Positions 26,701 to 38,150 of a stretch of 64,000 bases of DNA are shown here, piece by piece. The DNA is taken from contig JAWUZG010000365.1 of the NCBI GenBank assembly GCA_036785705.1, positions 310,001 through 374,000 of the forward strand, in the 5' to 3' direction. Below the pieces are notes generated by a model, which worked only from the letters and a program-made list of their open reading frames with translations, was not told the DNA's origin and did not search any database. Source of the DNA: Acanthornis magna. Its lineage: Eukaryota; Chordata; Aves; Passeriformes; Acanthizidae. Position 1 is the first letter of the stretch. The number at the start of each line of letters is the position of its first letter. Made by a program: the position numbers and the translations under genes.

Positions 26701-28061
26701 TGAATTGATAAGAATCAGTAGCCAAAAAACAGGAATCTGATAGAAAAATAGCTTTCTTCTCTTCCTTTTCACAGAAAATGGCAAAAGTCGGATTTTTTTT
26801 TTTTTTAAATTGCTTAAGCATGGTGTTTCCTCATCTGCTGTTCCTCCAGAACCTTTTGTGAAGCAGGCAAATTAGATCCTGCTCTGGCATCGAAAGTGCA
26901 GACACTTTTGATGTACAGTACAACAGCTGAGAAGTCCTGCAATGGGGCAGTCCTACCAAATGCTGTCTGCTAAGGTGAAGCTGTACTGCCCCAGGCCCCC
27001 TTTGGGTTTTGAGGCAGGCAGTGTGTTGCAGGCTGGGCAGTCAGGCAGTGAATAAACAGTAAGTAGTTTAAATAGAAATGGGGTGCAGAGGATTTCAAGA
27101 CTGGTTCTTCACCTTGACTATTTTGTTATGTTAGGAATTAATGAATGTGTTACCATTCTTCAGTGAGCCTCAGGCTAATAACTCTGTGAGCTTAGATACC
27201 CTCAAGGTAATTTTTTCCTTCCTTTTAAATCAGGCCAATTTAGTAAATGTCAAGCAGTCTGGAATAAGAAATGACTAATTTTGTGTCATTTTATATCTTT
27301 TGGTAACCATGATTATATCTATCCTGAGTGTGATCAGTTAGAAAACTTGAAAAAATTGTGCTCTCTTCAATCTGGGCAAGGTAGTACCACAGCAGCATTT
27401 AGCAATCCTTTAAGATTTCTGGAGCCAGAATGTTGTTAGGTTCCTATAAAGTTTAATGATGCATGGTGTAGTGAAAATGATGTAATAGCACAAAGTTAAA
27501 CAGGATACTTCATTTGCAGATTGGAAATTAGAGATGGATCTGGCCTTTTTGCCTTGCTGTGTGGGAGCGTTGGAATGTAGTTCTGGTTTGGGCACCCCAC
27601 GTGCACTGCCTGCAATTGCCTTTGCAGGATGCACGAACAAAATTCATCTGAAACTGCAGAGTCACTTGTGAAGTACCACAGGGGCATGAAGTTCTGTAAA
27701 AGCAAGACCATGAAACAACTAGAGCAGCTAAAACTGCCTGTGGTAGAGAGAACATGATGTGCGATTTAAATATCAGTAGTAGTTGATGTAAAATAAAGAA
27801 AATACCTGCAATCTGTCTTGGACTCCTGTCTGTGGCTTGGATGAGGGAGCAGAAGAAATGATTGCAAAAAAGTTTTGCGAGGCACACGGGACAGTCTGGC
27901 TTCAGTTTTACAAATGGCTTAAAAGTTCAGTTATCAAAATTAGTTCTCATAGCACAGTTTGGAGTTTTTGGTGTGTGAAAGGAGAGGAGATGGGAAAGAA
28001 GGGAAAGGCAAGGTGGGTGTGCAGCACTGTTGGGCAAAGGGAGATGTATGGAATAGGTCTG

Positions 28062-28099
28062 CCTGGTTAAAGACATTCTCCCTGGTTAAAGACACTCTC
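28062..28099 (+). repeat. 19-bp tandem duplication
   Basis: The unit cctggttaaagacattctc (28062-28080) is directly repeated as cctggttaaagacactctc (28081-28099), with one difference. It is a recent small duplication with no evident function. Confidence 0.95.
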
Positions 28100-31000
28100 C
28101 ATTCAAAAATGGCCATCAGTATAGGGAGGGGGGATTTAAAGAATTACACTGAAATGGTGCTAGCTGAAAAGAAGGTCAGGGGAGTTGAAATCCACTATTA
28201 CTACCTGTAGCAAAGCTAGTATCTGCAGATGAAAGCTGCTGGGGTAGGAGGGAAATACCTACAAAGAACAAACTGAAGTGGACTCCCACAGTAATTCTAT
28301 CCCTCTGAGTTAAAGCTGATTCTTTCAGAATCCAGAAATATTCACTTTGCGGCATCCCTAAAGTGGGAACAGAGCAGTACATACAAATTATGTCCTAATC
28401 TCACCCTAATCTTATGGCAGAAGAGAAAGAATCAGTAAAAAGACAAGTGGAACTCAACCAAAAGCAGCTAACAAACATTGCTAAGTATCATTTTAATGCT
28501 AGAGCAGTTATTAGGCACCAAAAAAATGATCTATCTTCGAGATTCTTGGCGTTCAAATAATTTTCTCAAATGAGTGCTAAGGTCTTTGTCATGCTTCTGA
28601 TCTGCACTCTCATTCTTAGACTACACCCAAGTTTGTGGCTTTTAGATTGGCTAAATAACTGATGAACCATGCTCATGCTCAGAGTCTGACACTGCTGGTG
28701 TTCTTTGCAGTGTAGGAGAGATTTTTCACCAGCTTCAGGGCATGGGACACCTGCTGCCATCCCTTAAGCAATAAACTTGATGGTTTGTAACAGATGCTTT
28801 ATAAGGCATTTTCATAATGTGTTGTTCTGTGTTTCCTTTTACTGTTCCTGTTAAATCAAGATTTTAAAGCTGTTTTCTTTTAAGGCAAGTGACAAGTGAA
28901 TCACTAAGTAAGGGTACAGAGACAGACAGTTTGACAGCCCATGGAAACAACAATCCAGGGTATGAATGGCAAAGCTGATGTGTAATTCTGATTTATACAT
29001 TGCTAAATAGCGAAAATTTCTAGGAACAGTTGCATAGTTTTGGAAGTTTCTTCTTTAAAATAATTTTCCCCTGTGTTGCAAGTGAGCATCAGCAGCTGTG
29101 GCTCAAAATATGGCCAAGTATGAGGAGAGGAATTGGAATTTTTTCCCTTTGAGTTCTCATTAGCCATCATCAGTGTGGTTCTCATGGCTTTCTGTCTTCT
29201 GTTTCCTGTGATTTCTAGATGACTGCTGTCCCTTCTATGGCCGTGTACTTCTTGCCCCTGCTTTGATAATAGCATTTTGGTGAAGGCTTGCTCAAATTGT
29301 TTGTGGCTTTGCTGCAATAAGTGGTTATTACATCCATGATGCTCTAGTAGGGGGTTTCTTTCCCTGTTCCTTCTGAATGTTTGTGCACACACACTGGCAC
29401 AGCTGGTGCTGAACACCACTATAAATGTCCCTGCAGTCCCTGTGAGGAGTCCTGGTGGAGGCAAAGCAGGCACTGCCTGGTGTACCTGAGTCCCTTCCTT
29501 GGTGGCACATTGGTGCTGGGGCTCTTTTTGAGCTCACTGCTGGGTGTGCTCTCCAGGGTGCAGAATGGACATTTTCACCATCCCAACTGTTGCTAAATAG
29601 GCTGATTAATCAATATGTCTATATTAATTTCTGTATTTCCTTACTCTGTCCTAACTCTTTAGGAGCTCATCAGAATATAAGATTCATTGTAGCTGTTCCC
29701 ACAAAAGTGCATTACTTCAAAACTACTTTTGTTTGTTCAGGGTCCTGTGGAGTTTAGAGTGTCTTAAAGAAGTTATTATTAAAATGTCTTCTGTCTAGAA
29801 TCAGGTAAGAGCTCAAGGACATGCTACAAATTCTCTTAATGTGATCAGGGGGATTGGATTAGACAGCTTTCACAGATGCACACTGGTGCCACTCCCACGG
29901 AAAGGACAGATGATCCCAACTAGAAGATATTCTGAAATGCAGAGCTCCAAAAAAAACTTCTTGCAGAGGTTTTCATTCAGAATACCTTAAACTTTTTGTC
30001 TTGCACTTCATAGTCCAATTACTTTCTTTTGGTCTTTCTGTGAAAATCTGTTCCTTCTTCAGAGTCTTTTGCAGTTTGCCACAGTGGCTGTGGCTTGATG
30101 CCAGCTGGGTACACAACCTGACTTGCTGTGAGACAAGACTGGGGAATCTTCCAAATAGCTGGCAACTACAAATATCTGCAAAACAGAGACAGGCAACTTT
30201 GCTGCCAACTGTCTCTGTCTGACAAAAATGCCATCTTGGGTTACATGCACAGGAGAGAACTACTAGTTCAAAAAAATGCGGGTTTTTTTGTTTGTTTGAT
30301 TTAGTGGGGTTTTTGTTAAGTCAGCTGAGCTAAAGAATCAAAGTTTTCACAGCTTATGTAGGACTTAAGAGGAATACACATTGTGGCTTTAGCTTCAGTT
30401 TTCAACAGATTCAAGGTATTTGTAGTGATCTTTACAGAAACGGGGTTATTGTTCGTATTTATGTTTTGAGGAAAAATAATTTCTGTGTAGATGACCTGTA
30501 ATACAGAAGATGTTCACATAATTATAAAGAAAATTTAAACATTGGAAGGGAAGGAAGTGTTTAAGATAAATGTTCGTAAATATAAATCAACACTAATAAA
30601 AGGGAAATTGTGCTTATCACTGTTTGATGGAGTGTATTAAGATAAATGTTTTCTAAGCACTGCAATGAATGAAGTTCAGGTGCATTTAAAAGTTAAGTAC
30701 ATTATTTTAAAAACTGAAACCCAAATCTGTTAGTCATTTCATTATGTTTTAAAAATGTTTTAAACACTTCCGTCTGTCCAGAGTGGGAGATGTTGTCTCA
30801 TCATCTAATTCTCTGCTTCCTACTCTACTGAAATCTAATCAGAGGGGAATCTCCCCATCCTCTGGGAGGAATGAGCTTAACCTCTTGCCTAAGCTATTTA
30901 TATTAACAGAAAATATTTCACTGCTACTTTTCCTTTTTTTGTTGCTGTTTTGTTTTGTCTGCAAGGATTATTTACAGGAAAGCCTAGGAAAGTTCCTACA

Positions 31001-31184
31001 TCTACACCAGGAACCAAGAGCCACATAAATGCAAATGCAGTTCTGAATCTGTAGCCCCACTCTATATATGGGTAGAAAGATTTATAAGAGATATTGACTT
31101 AAATGCAGATGAGAAAAGCTTCAGTTGCTGTAGGACTGCATTGAATGAAGAGATCACATTTTCTGAGGCTTCTGTGTCTGTCAG

Positions 31185-31217
31185 CTCTGGGGTCCTTGAA
31201 CTCTAAGGACCCCAGAG
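31185..31217. repeat. Perfect 13-bp inverted repeat, 7-nt loop
   Basis: ctctggggtcctt (31185-31197), loop gaactct, then the exact reverse complement aaggaccccagag (31205-31217), followed by a short T run. The stem is GC-rich and uninterrupted. Pairing does not continue beyond the 13 bp, so it is too short for a typical pre-miRNA. It may be a transcribed hairpin, a dyad site or a small inverted duplication. Confidence 0.92.
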
Positions 31218-34200
31218 GTTTTTTGCATCTTTACTCTGGGTTTGGATTTTGGGTTCAGATCTGTTTCTTGAATTGGCCACCCCAAGGTTTTCTGAAGTCT
31301 GAAACACAGAACCAAGCTGGTGTTTAACTTCAGCCATTCTCTGTTGGTTGCTGTAGGTCTCTCTTAAAGGACTGTAGGAGGTGATCTTTCCTGTAGATAA
31401 AATACAGGAATTGACATAAGGCTATGCCATCCATCTCAGTCAAGTGAAGTAACTTTTTGTTTAAAAATCTTCTCTTTCACCTGAAGTATTACATTTCTGC
31501 TTACCCAGAAACTCACTATTATTGCTTGAATGAGCAGCAGTGTAATCCTCTGAGGTGCTGGTGTCCGAGGGGCCAGGAAGGCAATGAAAACTCCAACCAG
31601 TGTAGTGTGAAAGCTCCCAGGTAGAGCTGCCTGGGGACTTTGCAATATGAGCTGCACTGATTTTTCTTGCACCACAGAGTAAGGGATTACACTGCACTGC
31701 TCCTGCTGCAGGATGGGGATGAGGATGAAAACTGGTCATGGAGAGAAGAGCCCTATTGAGCTGAGTGAGGGGTATGAGTGTCCAAGGAGAGGGTAGTCTT
31801 TGCCAGACTGGCCCACATGTGCTGCCCCCTCTGTGGGGAAGTGTGGCAAACCTCAGTCAGCAGCAGCAGCGAAATGTCACAAACCAGAAGAGGGAGGGAA
31901 GTGTATAGTCAGAATAAAAATATTAGCAAGTAGTGTTTCTTACCTCTGTCTTCCTTTCTCCTGGGAGGAAAAGGTAAAATAAGCCCCCAAAGTGCTTTGC
32001 TGTTCTGCCTGTGTGACCTGTGTTCCACTGCAGAGGTCAGAGGAGCCATGGTGGTGCAGCTGGGTGAGAAGTGGGAGTCACAGGTAATCCTCTTTGCACT
32101 TACTCTCCAGAGGATTTCAATTTCCAGGGTAGTCTGAGGTCTGCAATTTGAGAGTGATCCTGTAGGACAGCAACACTGAAAGGAATGTTGCAGTAGGTGG
32201 AGGGGTGCTGAGCTGTGGTGAGCCACCCCTGTGCAGTGGCACTGAGGTACACAAAGACCCAGGGAGCTGCTGGCACTGGGATGTACAGCCCACTGTGTGG
32301 TGCACACCCCTCTTCAGGGACATCAGCGTCACAGCCATGTCCTGGTGGCTTTTCCATGCCCTCAGTGCATCTCCTTGCTTGTCTTCTGTTGAGGATTCTT
32401 CAAATGATGCTGTAAGAGCAAGTACCACTTCTCCCAGGCTTCTGTGTTGTTGTTGAAGCAGGTGATGTGTGGTGGAGTGGAGCATCTTCTCAAGTGAAAT
32501 GCAGCCTGTTGTCAATGAAAGGCCAGATCTGGCTCTTCTCAGCCAAACCCTTTTTGTCAGAACTAGGAAGAACATCAGAAGCAGGCTCCAGAAATGTGGA
32601 ATCCATTGTATGATTGTATTTGGTTACTTAATTCAGAATTCACTCCAAAACTAGAGAAGGCCATTTTCTGACCTTTTCAGCTGAGTAAAGCTGTAGGTGC
32701 CTGTTGTCTCTCTGGAAGGGTGTGTAAAAACTCTGTTCCTCTTGGTGCAAGAAGCCATGAATGATTATCTTTCAGGAGCAGAGCATCTCTCCTCCCAGAA
32801 CAGCTGGGATTAGCTCAGTAGTGAATCCATAAGCTACATGGTTTGGTTTGTTTTTTTTTCCAGAAAACCCACTTTATTTTACACCAGGCATGAAGAAGAT
32901 GTAGAGGGATAATCTCTCTGCTCCTTTTTCACCTCTGAAAAGTAACATCATTCAGGATGTGATTCTCCACTTGGGAATCCTTCTTACATAAAGTTGCTTA
33001 TGCATTCTGGCTTTTCTACTTCATCCAAGGATTATACACACTCTGTCAGTTTTCACTGAGCTCTTTTCGCTTTTGGTATAAATACACCATTCGTATTCAT
33101 GAGGGGGGAAAAAAAGCAGCTTTAGTTATGCCTGTCCACGGCAAAACCTAATTTGATGATGTGGCATAATTTAACCTTTTAAAGGCATAACCTGACCTTT
33201 TATCAGGGGGAGCTGCTTTAATTAAGCTAAACCAGAGAAGACTGTGTCTTCTGTGCTTCTGAAAAGACAGAAGAATTTTGGAAATGCTTTACACTGCTTG
33301 GAATACAGGAGACAGCCAAGAGCCTGTGCTAACAGATCTTGCTGAAAGAGGCATTTGTAGGAGAAAGTGAGGCTTTAAATGTGCCAGCAGTGGTGGCAGG
33401 GAAGCACCTTTCCATGTTGTCCTTGTAAGGGAGAAGATGATGCTTTTTAACCATTCTGCACTTAACAGGCTGAATGTGGAGATGAGGTTTTGCTTCTAAG
33501 CCTCCTCTAGTTCTCAAAGCACAGGGAGTTGTCCAGCCACATCAGAGCAACTTACTTGCAGCTGAATCAGAAATCTGTATGCAAAAATCTTATTCTTGGT
33601 AATTATTCAGAAGATCTTAACATTTCCTGTGGGAGAAATGGAGGTTTCTGTAAGCCTTCATAGATTTCTTCTTTTAAAACTGCTGTTGAAGACAGTTCCA
33701 CAGATAAAATCTTTTATGTCTATTTTTCACAAATCTGTATGTGTGAGAGAAATCAAGATAGAATCAAGATTATATGGAATGCTTCAGTAATACTACATAC
33801 ACATTTCATTGCTAAACTTTGTGTGTAGAAAGTGATTAGAAGTTTTAGAGTTAAGGTAAAAGAATAAAATATATTGGTTTGCATTAATGATTTATATCAA
33901 ATAAGTGATCTGGTAATTAAGGTTGAAATGGTGCTTGAATTTAAATCTTAAATTCTGGCATGCATAACTTCTCTTTCTATTTCCTAGGGTCAAAATTTCA
34001 CTTATATAGTCTCAATCTTTAATTTTATTTAAAGTAGTGATTGAAGAATAACTGTTCTTTCATAATTTCTCCTTCTAAACTTGGAAGAAGCTGTTTAGAA
34101 ATTATTCATAGTCTTTTGAAAATCCTGGCCACTTTAAAACATAGTTTCCAGTAGAATTTTCTCAGCATGTGAAAAAGGGCTCAGAATTTGTACCTCTGAT

Positions 34201-37200
34201 CCCTCTAAATGCTCTGCTGTTGTTGCATAGACCACATACTAACCATAAAATAGAAGCCAGAGCCAGCTATCAGGTTCGGATACATGTATGCCTTTTCCCA
34301 ACTTTTCTCAGTCAAAAATTAATAGTTTTACAAGCTCCCTACCTGTAAATGTCAAGGTGTCATTTGCATAGATTTCCAAGTTTTAATCTGTCCAAATTTA
34401 AACTTGGCCAGGACCTAACAGGTTTTCAACCTGAAACTCCAAATCCAATTTCTTGGCCCATATTTATTTTACAAGGAAGATGACCTTGATATGTATGTCA
34501 ATATCCTAAGCTCTTAGTTTAGCTTTTGCTAAATAAATCGACAGAATTGTGTATTTCATTATAGCACAGTCCTGACCCAGTGCAACAGGAAAATTCCTAG
34601 AAAATTCAGTGGAGCCTGATTTTCATACACTGTAGTTTGAGACCTATGTAAGAAAGAGCCCTAAAACATTGTAGCTGATGCAAAATTAGAGAATTGGCCT
34701 TGCATTTGTTTTCCTAAGTTTTCACCCATTTAGTTGACATTTTTTAGTTTCCTAAATTGTCAAGAGTATTTTGATAATTCCTTTTGCTAAGACATGAGCA
34801 GAGGAAAAGTCTGGGTTTGCGTCACTGAATATTTTCCCATTTGTGCTTCTGGACTTGAATAATCTAAGGCAAACTCACTATTTTCCTCTTTGTCATCTTC
34901 AGTGCAGCCAATGCGAAAGAGCTGAGATTAGGAAACTTATTATGTGATAAGAACTCCAGCAATTATAATGTTGGGTTTTCACTTCTTAATACTCCCTTCT
35001 ATTTCCTGTGAACATCAACATACTCAACAATTTATGCCCCATTGAAAGTCCAGTATTTGATAGTTTAGACAGAAACTTTCTTTTTCTGCAATGTGCAGTT
35101 TCTCTTCCTATACTGGAATCTTTAAATACTCGGTTGGCAATTCCTATTATAGTTGATTATTTGGACCAGGCAAATTGCCGAATAAAAGGTTTGTAAATGA
35201 TCTGCTTTATATTTGTGCGGTCCTCAAAGGACTGAAATTTGCTTTGGGGAAAAGCAAAGGACCAAGTAATAACATTTTCTTTTTTTTAAAGCACTGCCAG
35301 AAACTTAATTTCAGAGAGCTTTTTATTATTAAATTTCCCAGCCTTCCTTTCAAGCACGTTATTAGGAACATGGTTCATTTATTTGGGAGAGGGAGGAAAG
35401 CACTGAAGAAGGGGGAGATAAAGGTGAAAAGCAAGCTCTTTAATTCATATTGTGATCTAAGTGTAGAGTTCATGTTGGCAACAATTTCAGTTTTCTAATG
35501 TGCAGTCATTGTGAAAGACTGATTCTAACATGCAAACCTCAAAGAAGTGAGAAAATTGTTTCTCTTCTTTTTTGGAGCTCATTTATATTGAAATTTTTAA
35601 GGCCTTTGGAATTTTCAAGTGGTTCTCCTAGAGCAGGTGAAAAAGACCTTTGCTCTTTAACAGAAGGAGCCAGAGAAATCAAGTTTTTGCTTGTTTTACT
35701 TACAAACTAGATGCAGCTTTGAGCACTGGGCTTGAGTTTGATGCTGTTAGAAAAGTGAAGTCTAGGTAATAGATATAACGCAAGGAGGAACTGATCATTC
35801 TTCTGGGTTGTGGTCTGTAAATGTCTTTTTGTTTATTTCTATTCATGGCTTAGCAGTTGGCACCTAACTTTTAGGAAGAGAGCATTTCTCTCCAGCCTAC
35901 AAAATAAAGCTGTCCTGGAAGGGTGCGACAAAGGAGGTCAGTGCTGCTATTAGTTACATAATAAATGCTTTTTTTCTTCTCAGTGAAAGGCAGAAATTCT
36001 GTGAGCCCACTTAAAGCATGGGGACAATCCAAAGCCTAAGTTTGTCCATGACAGCTGAGAAAGCTGACTGGAAACTGGAACTTCCATTCCCCAGGAGAGC
36101 TGAACATTTTTTAATTTTCTGTCATTCTACTTGGAAAAATTAGCATTCTATAATATGCTGGTTTAGGGGCATAGAAATATTTCAAGTTCAGTATTGTTCA
36201 AATTGACAAGAATGTTCCTATTTCTTCTGTTTGTTTACCAAACCTAATCTGATTAAATTAATATTTTCAAGAGCAAACAGCTTTCTCAAGAAATGCCTTT
36301 GCTATTTGTTATCAGGGGATTGTGGACACATTTCTCTAAGCGAAGGCCATAATTTTCTGTCCATTCAATTTAACTACTTTTCTGCTTTTTCTGTGGACCA
36401 TCCAAGCTGGAGCTCTGAGCTGTTGGCTGTCCCTCCCCAGCAGCTGTTTCTGTAGTGTGTGGGTCTTGTCAAGGAAAACACTGAATACGTTCCTGCTTTC
36501 CTTAGCACCATTGATGAGATGTTTCTGGCTTCCTGAAATCACTGTCAGGCACAGGGAGAGCTCTGAGGAGCCGTGTGCTCCTGGTGCTTTTAGAATTTGA
36601 GATCAGGAAAACTCTTCTATTCCACTTTACTTGCTTGAGCTCATTCCTCAAAACACTTGCTGCTGCCTTATTTATACGACTTTTTCAGGCCTCCTTGTTG
36701 CAGATTTTGTCTTTCACAGGGTTTGGTCATTCTGGCAGCCTGATTAGTATTTTGCATGCTTATTCTCTCTAAGCATAACCCACGGGCAGTTACTGTGCTG
36801 CAAGACTAAGGACAGGGCTGCTCTACAACGAGTGGTCTTGTTCAATGGGAAAGGATGGATCTGCAATGGCAACTGGGTGGGGGCAGCAGTGCAGACGATG
36901 TACTTCTTACAAGTGGCTCATGGTGGGCTAGGAAAGTGTGACAGACAGCACAGGCCTGAAGGAATGCACCATACTCTTTTAGAAATCACAAAGATAGTAA
37001 CAATCAGCTGGGGGGAGGCAGCTGGAGCAAGGCAGAATAGGCACATTTTGCTTTCCTGTCTCACAAAGAGGTTCTGTGGGGTAGAGCAGGTACAAGCTGT
37101 CAGGTGTACCTTCAGGTGTTTGGGGGATGCAGTGTTACAGCATTAGTGTGAAAAGTGAAAAAGCTATTGGCACTTTTGCAAGAAATGGAGGGGAAAAACC

Positions 37201-37904
37201 TTGCCACCACTATTCAACAACGCTAAAAAATCCCAAACAAAACAATTTTTGTGAAAGTTTGCTCTAGAGAAACACAGAGAAAAGTTTTGGAAAACAATCT
37301 GGTGCCAATATGTAGAGTATATGTAGTAGTTTTTTTACTGTAAATCGGGTCCTGTTGCATAATTTTTTCCTCTGACCTTCACTTTTCTATGAACTTTGCA
37401 AACCCCATATAAGATGATGGGATTCTGATGGGGAAACACTTCCAGAAATCTTCTGCTAGGCTTCTTTTTTATTTTCTTCTTAAACCTATAGCTGTGTATC
37501 TTTTAGCATAATGTGGACTGTTTGGACTGTTTAATTTGCCTGGTATGTCCTTCTTGTCCTGGTGTTGCTAGAGTAAAAAGTGAGGTTGTTTAGTCCTGTT
37601 GCATCAGAACATTGCCTTGCTGGTTTTTGCAGCCTATTTCTGGGGCTGTTCTGGTTGGAAGGACTCTTTCTGGAACATGGTTGGCATTGTCAATAGTATT
37701 TCAAAGGAAGAGCTCTCAAAGGAGCATTTACCACGAAAATCAATCTTTCTTCACTCTTCTGGGTATACATCACCTGATGTGTTTACTCTTTTCATGGCTG
37801 ATGATTTGCAGACATCCCATATTCTACAAATATACTTCTCCCTACACAGCTCCTCCATCTGACAACATCACAGTTTATAGCAGAAAGTCTTGTTATTAGT
37901 CCCA

Positions 37905-38150
37905 AAGCTTCTGACCTTGCACACTCCTATTAAATTTCATCCCATTTCTATTACCCTTCCAGATAATCCAGCCCCTGCTCTGTGAACCCCCAACTCTCCC
38001 TCCAGACATGTAGGTCTCAGGGAATCTATTTGTTTGTTTTTATACTTTTGTGCCAGTCATTAATACAAGTATTAAGTGAGATTGGTCTCAATCCCCGAGG
38101 GTTTTTCATTATTAACCTTCCTGAAGTTTAACAATTCCCTTCCTGCCACA
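37905..38150 (-). mobile_element. Ancient L3/CR1-like LINE relic
   Basis: Two blocks match an old amniote LINE in reverse orientation. The first is 'attaaatttcatcccatttc' at about 37930-37950. The second is 'gtgccagtcattaatacaag', then 'attggtctcaatccccgagg' and 'attaaccttcctgaagttt' at about 38050-38130. In the family the second block usually reads 'tgtgccaaggtcattaataa...attggtccca...ccctgaggg' and lies in the reverse-transcriptase region. Sequence between the blocks is largely lost or diverged. This element is clearly older than the CR1 pieces elsewhere in the window. Confidence 0.72.

Larger units (their letters stand above)
20726..37904. other. Gene-free, mostly unique sequence
   Basis: No coding exon is supported in these 17 kb. 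The longest open frames are on the minus strand: 29003-29473 (156 codons) and 32117-32575 (152 codons). Both lie in locally GC-richer DNA with competing frames and show no domain, signal peptide or family motif. The stretch holds a 19-bp tandem duplication (28062), a 13-bp hairpin (31185) and a CNE-like patch at 33067-33235. It also has T15 (23314-23328) and T14 (26793-26806) runs. Confidence 0.55.

Noticed and set aside
29003..29473. Minus-strand open frame of 156 codons
   Set aside because: No family motif and no flanking splice or promoter evidence. By rough estimate, about one frame this long is expected by chance in a window this size.
31909..32575. Overlapping minus-strand frames of 132 and 152 codons
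   Set aside because: They lie in locally GC-richer DNA, with several frames open on both strands and no recognisable domain.
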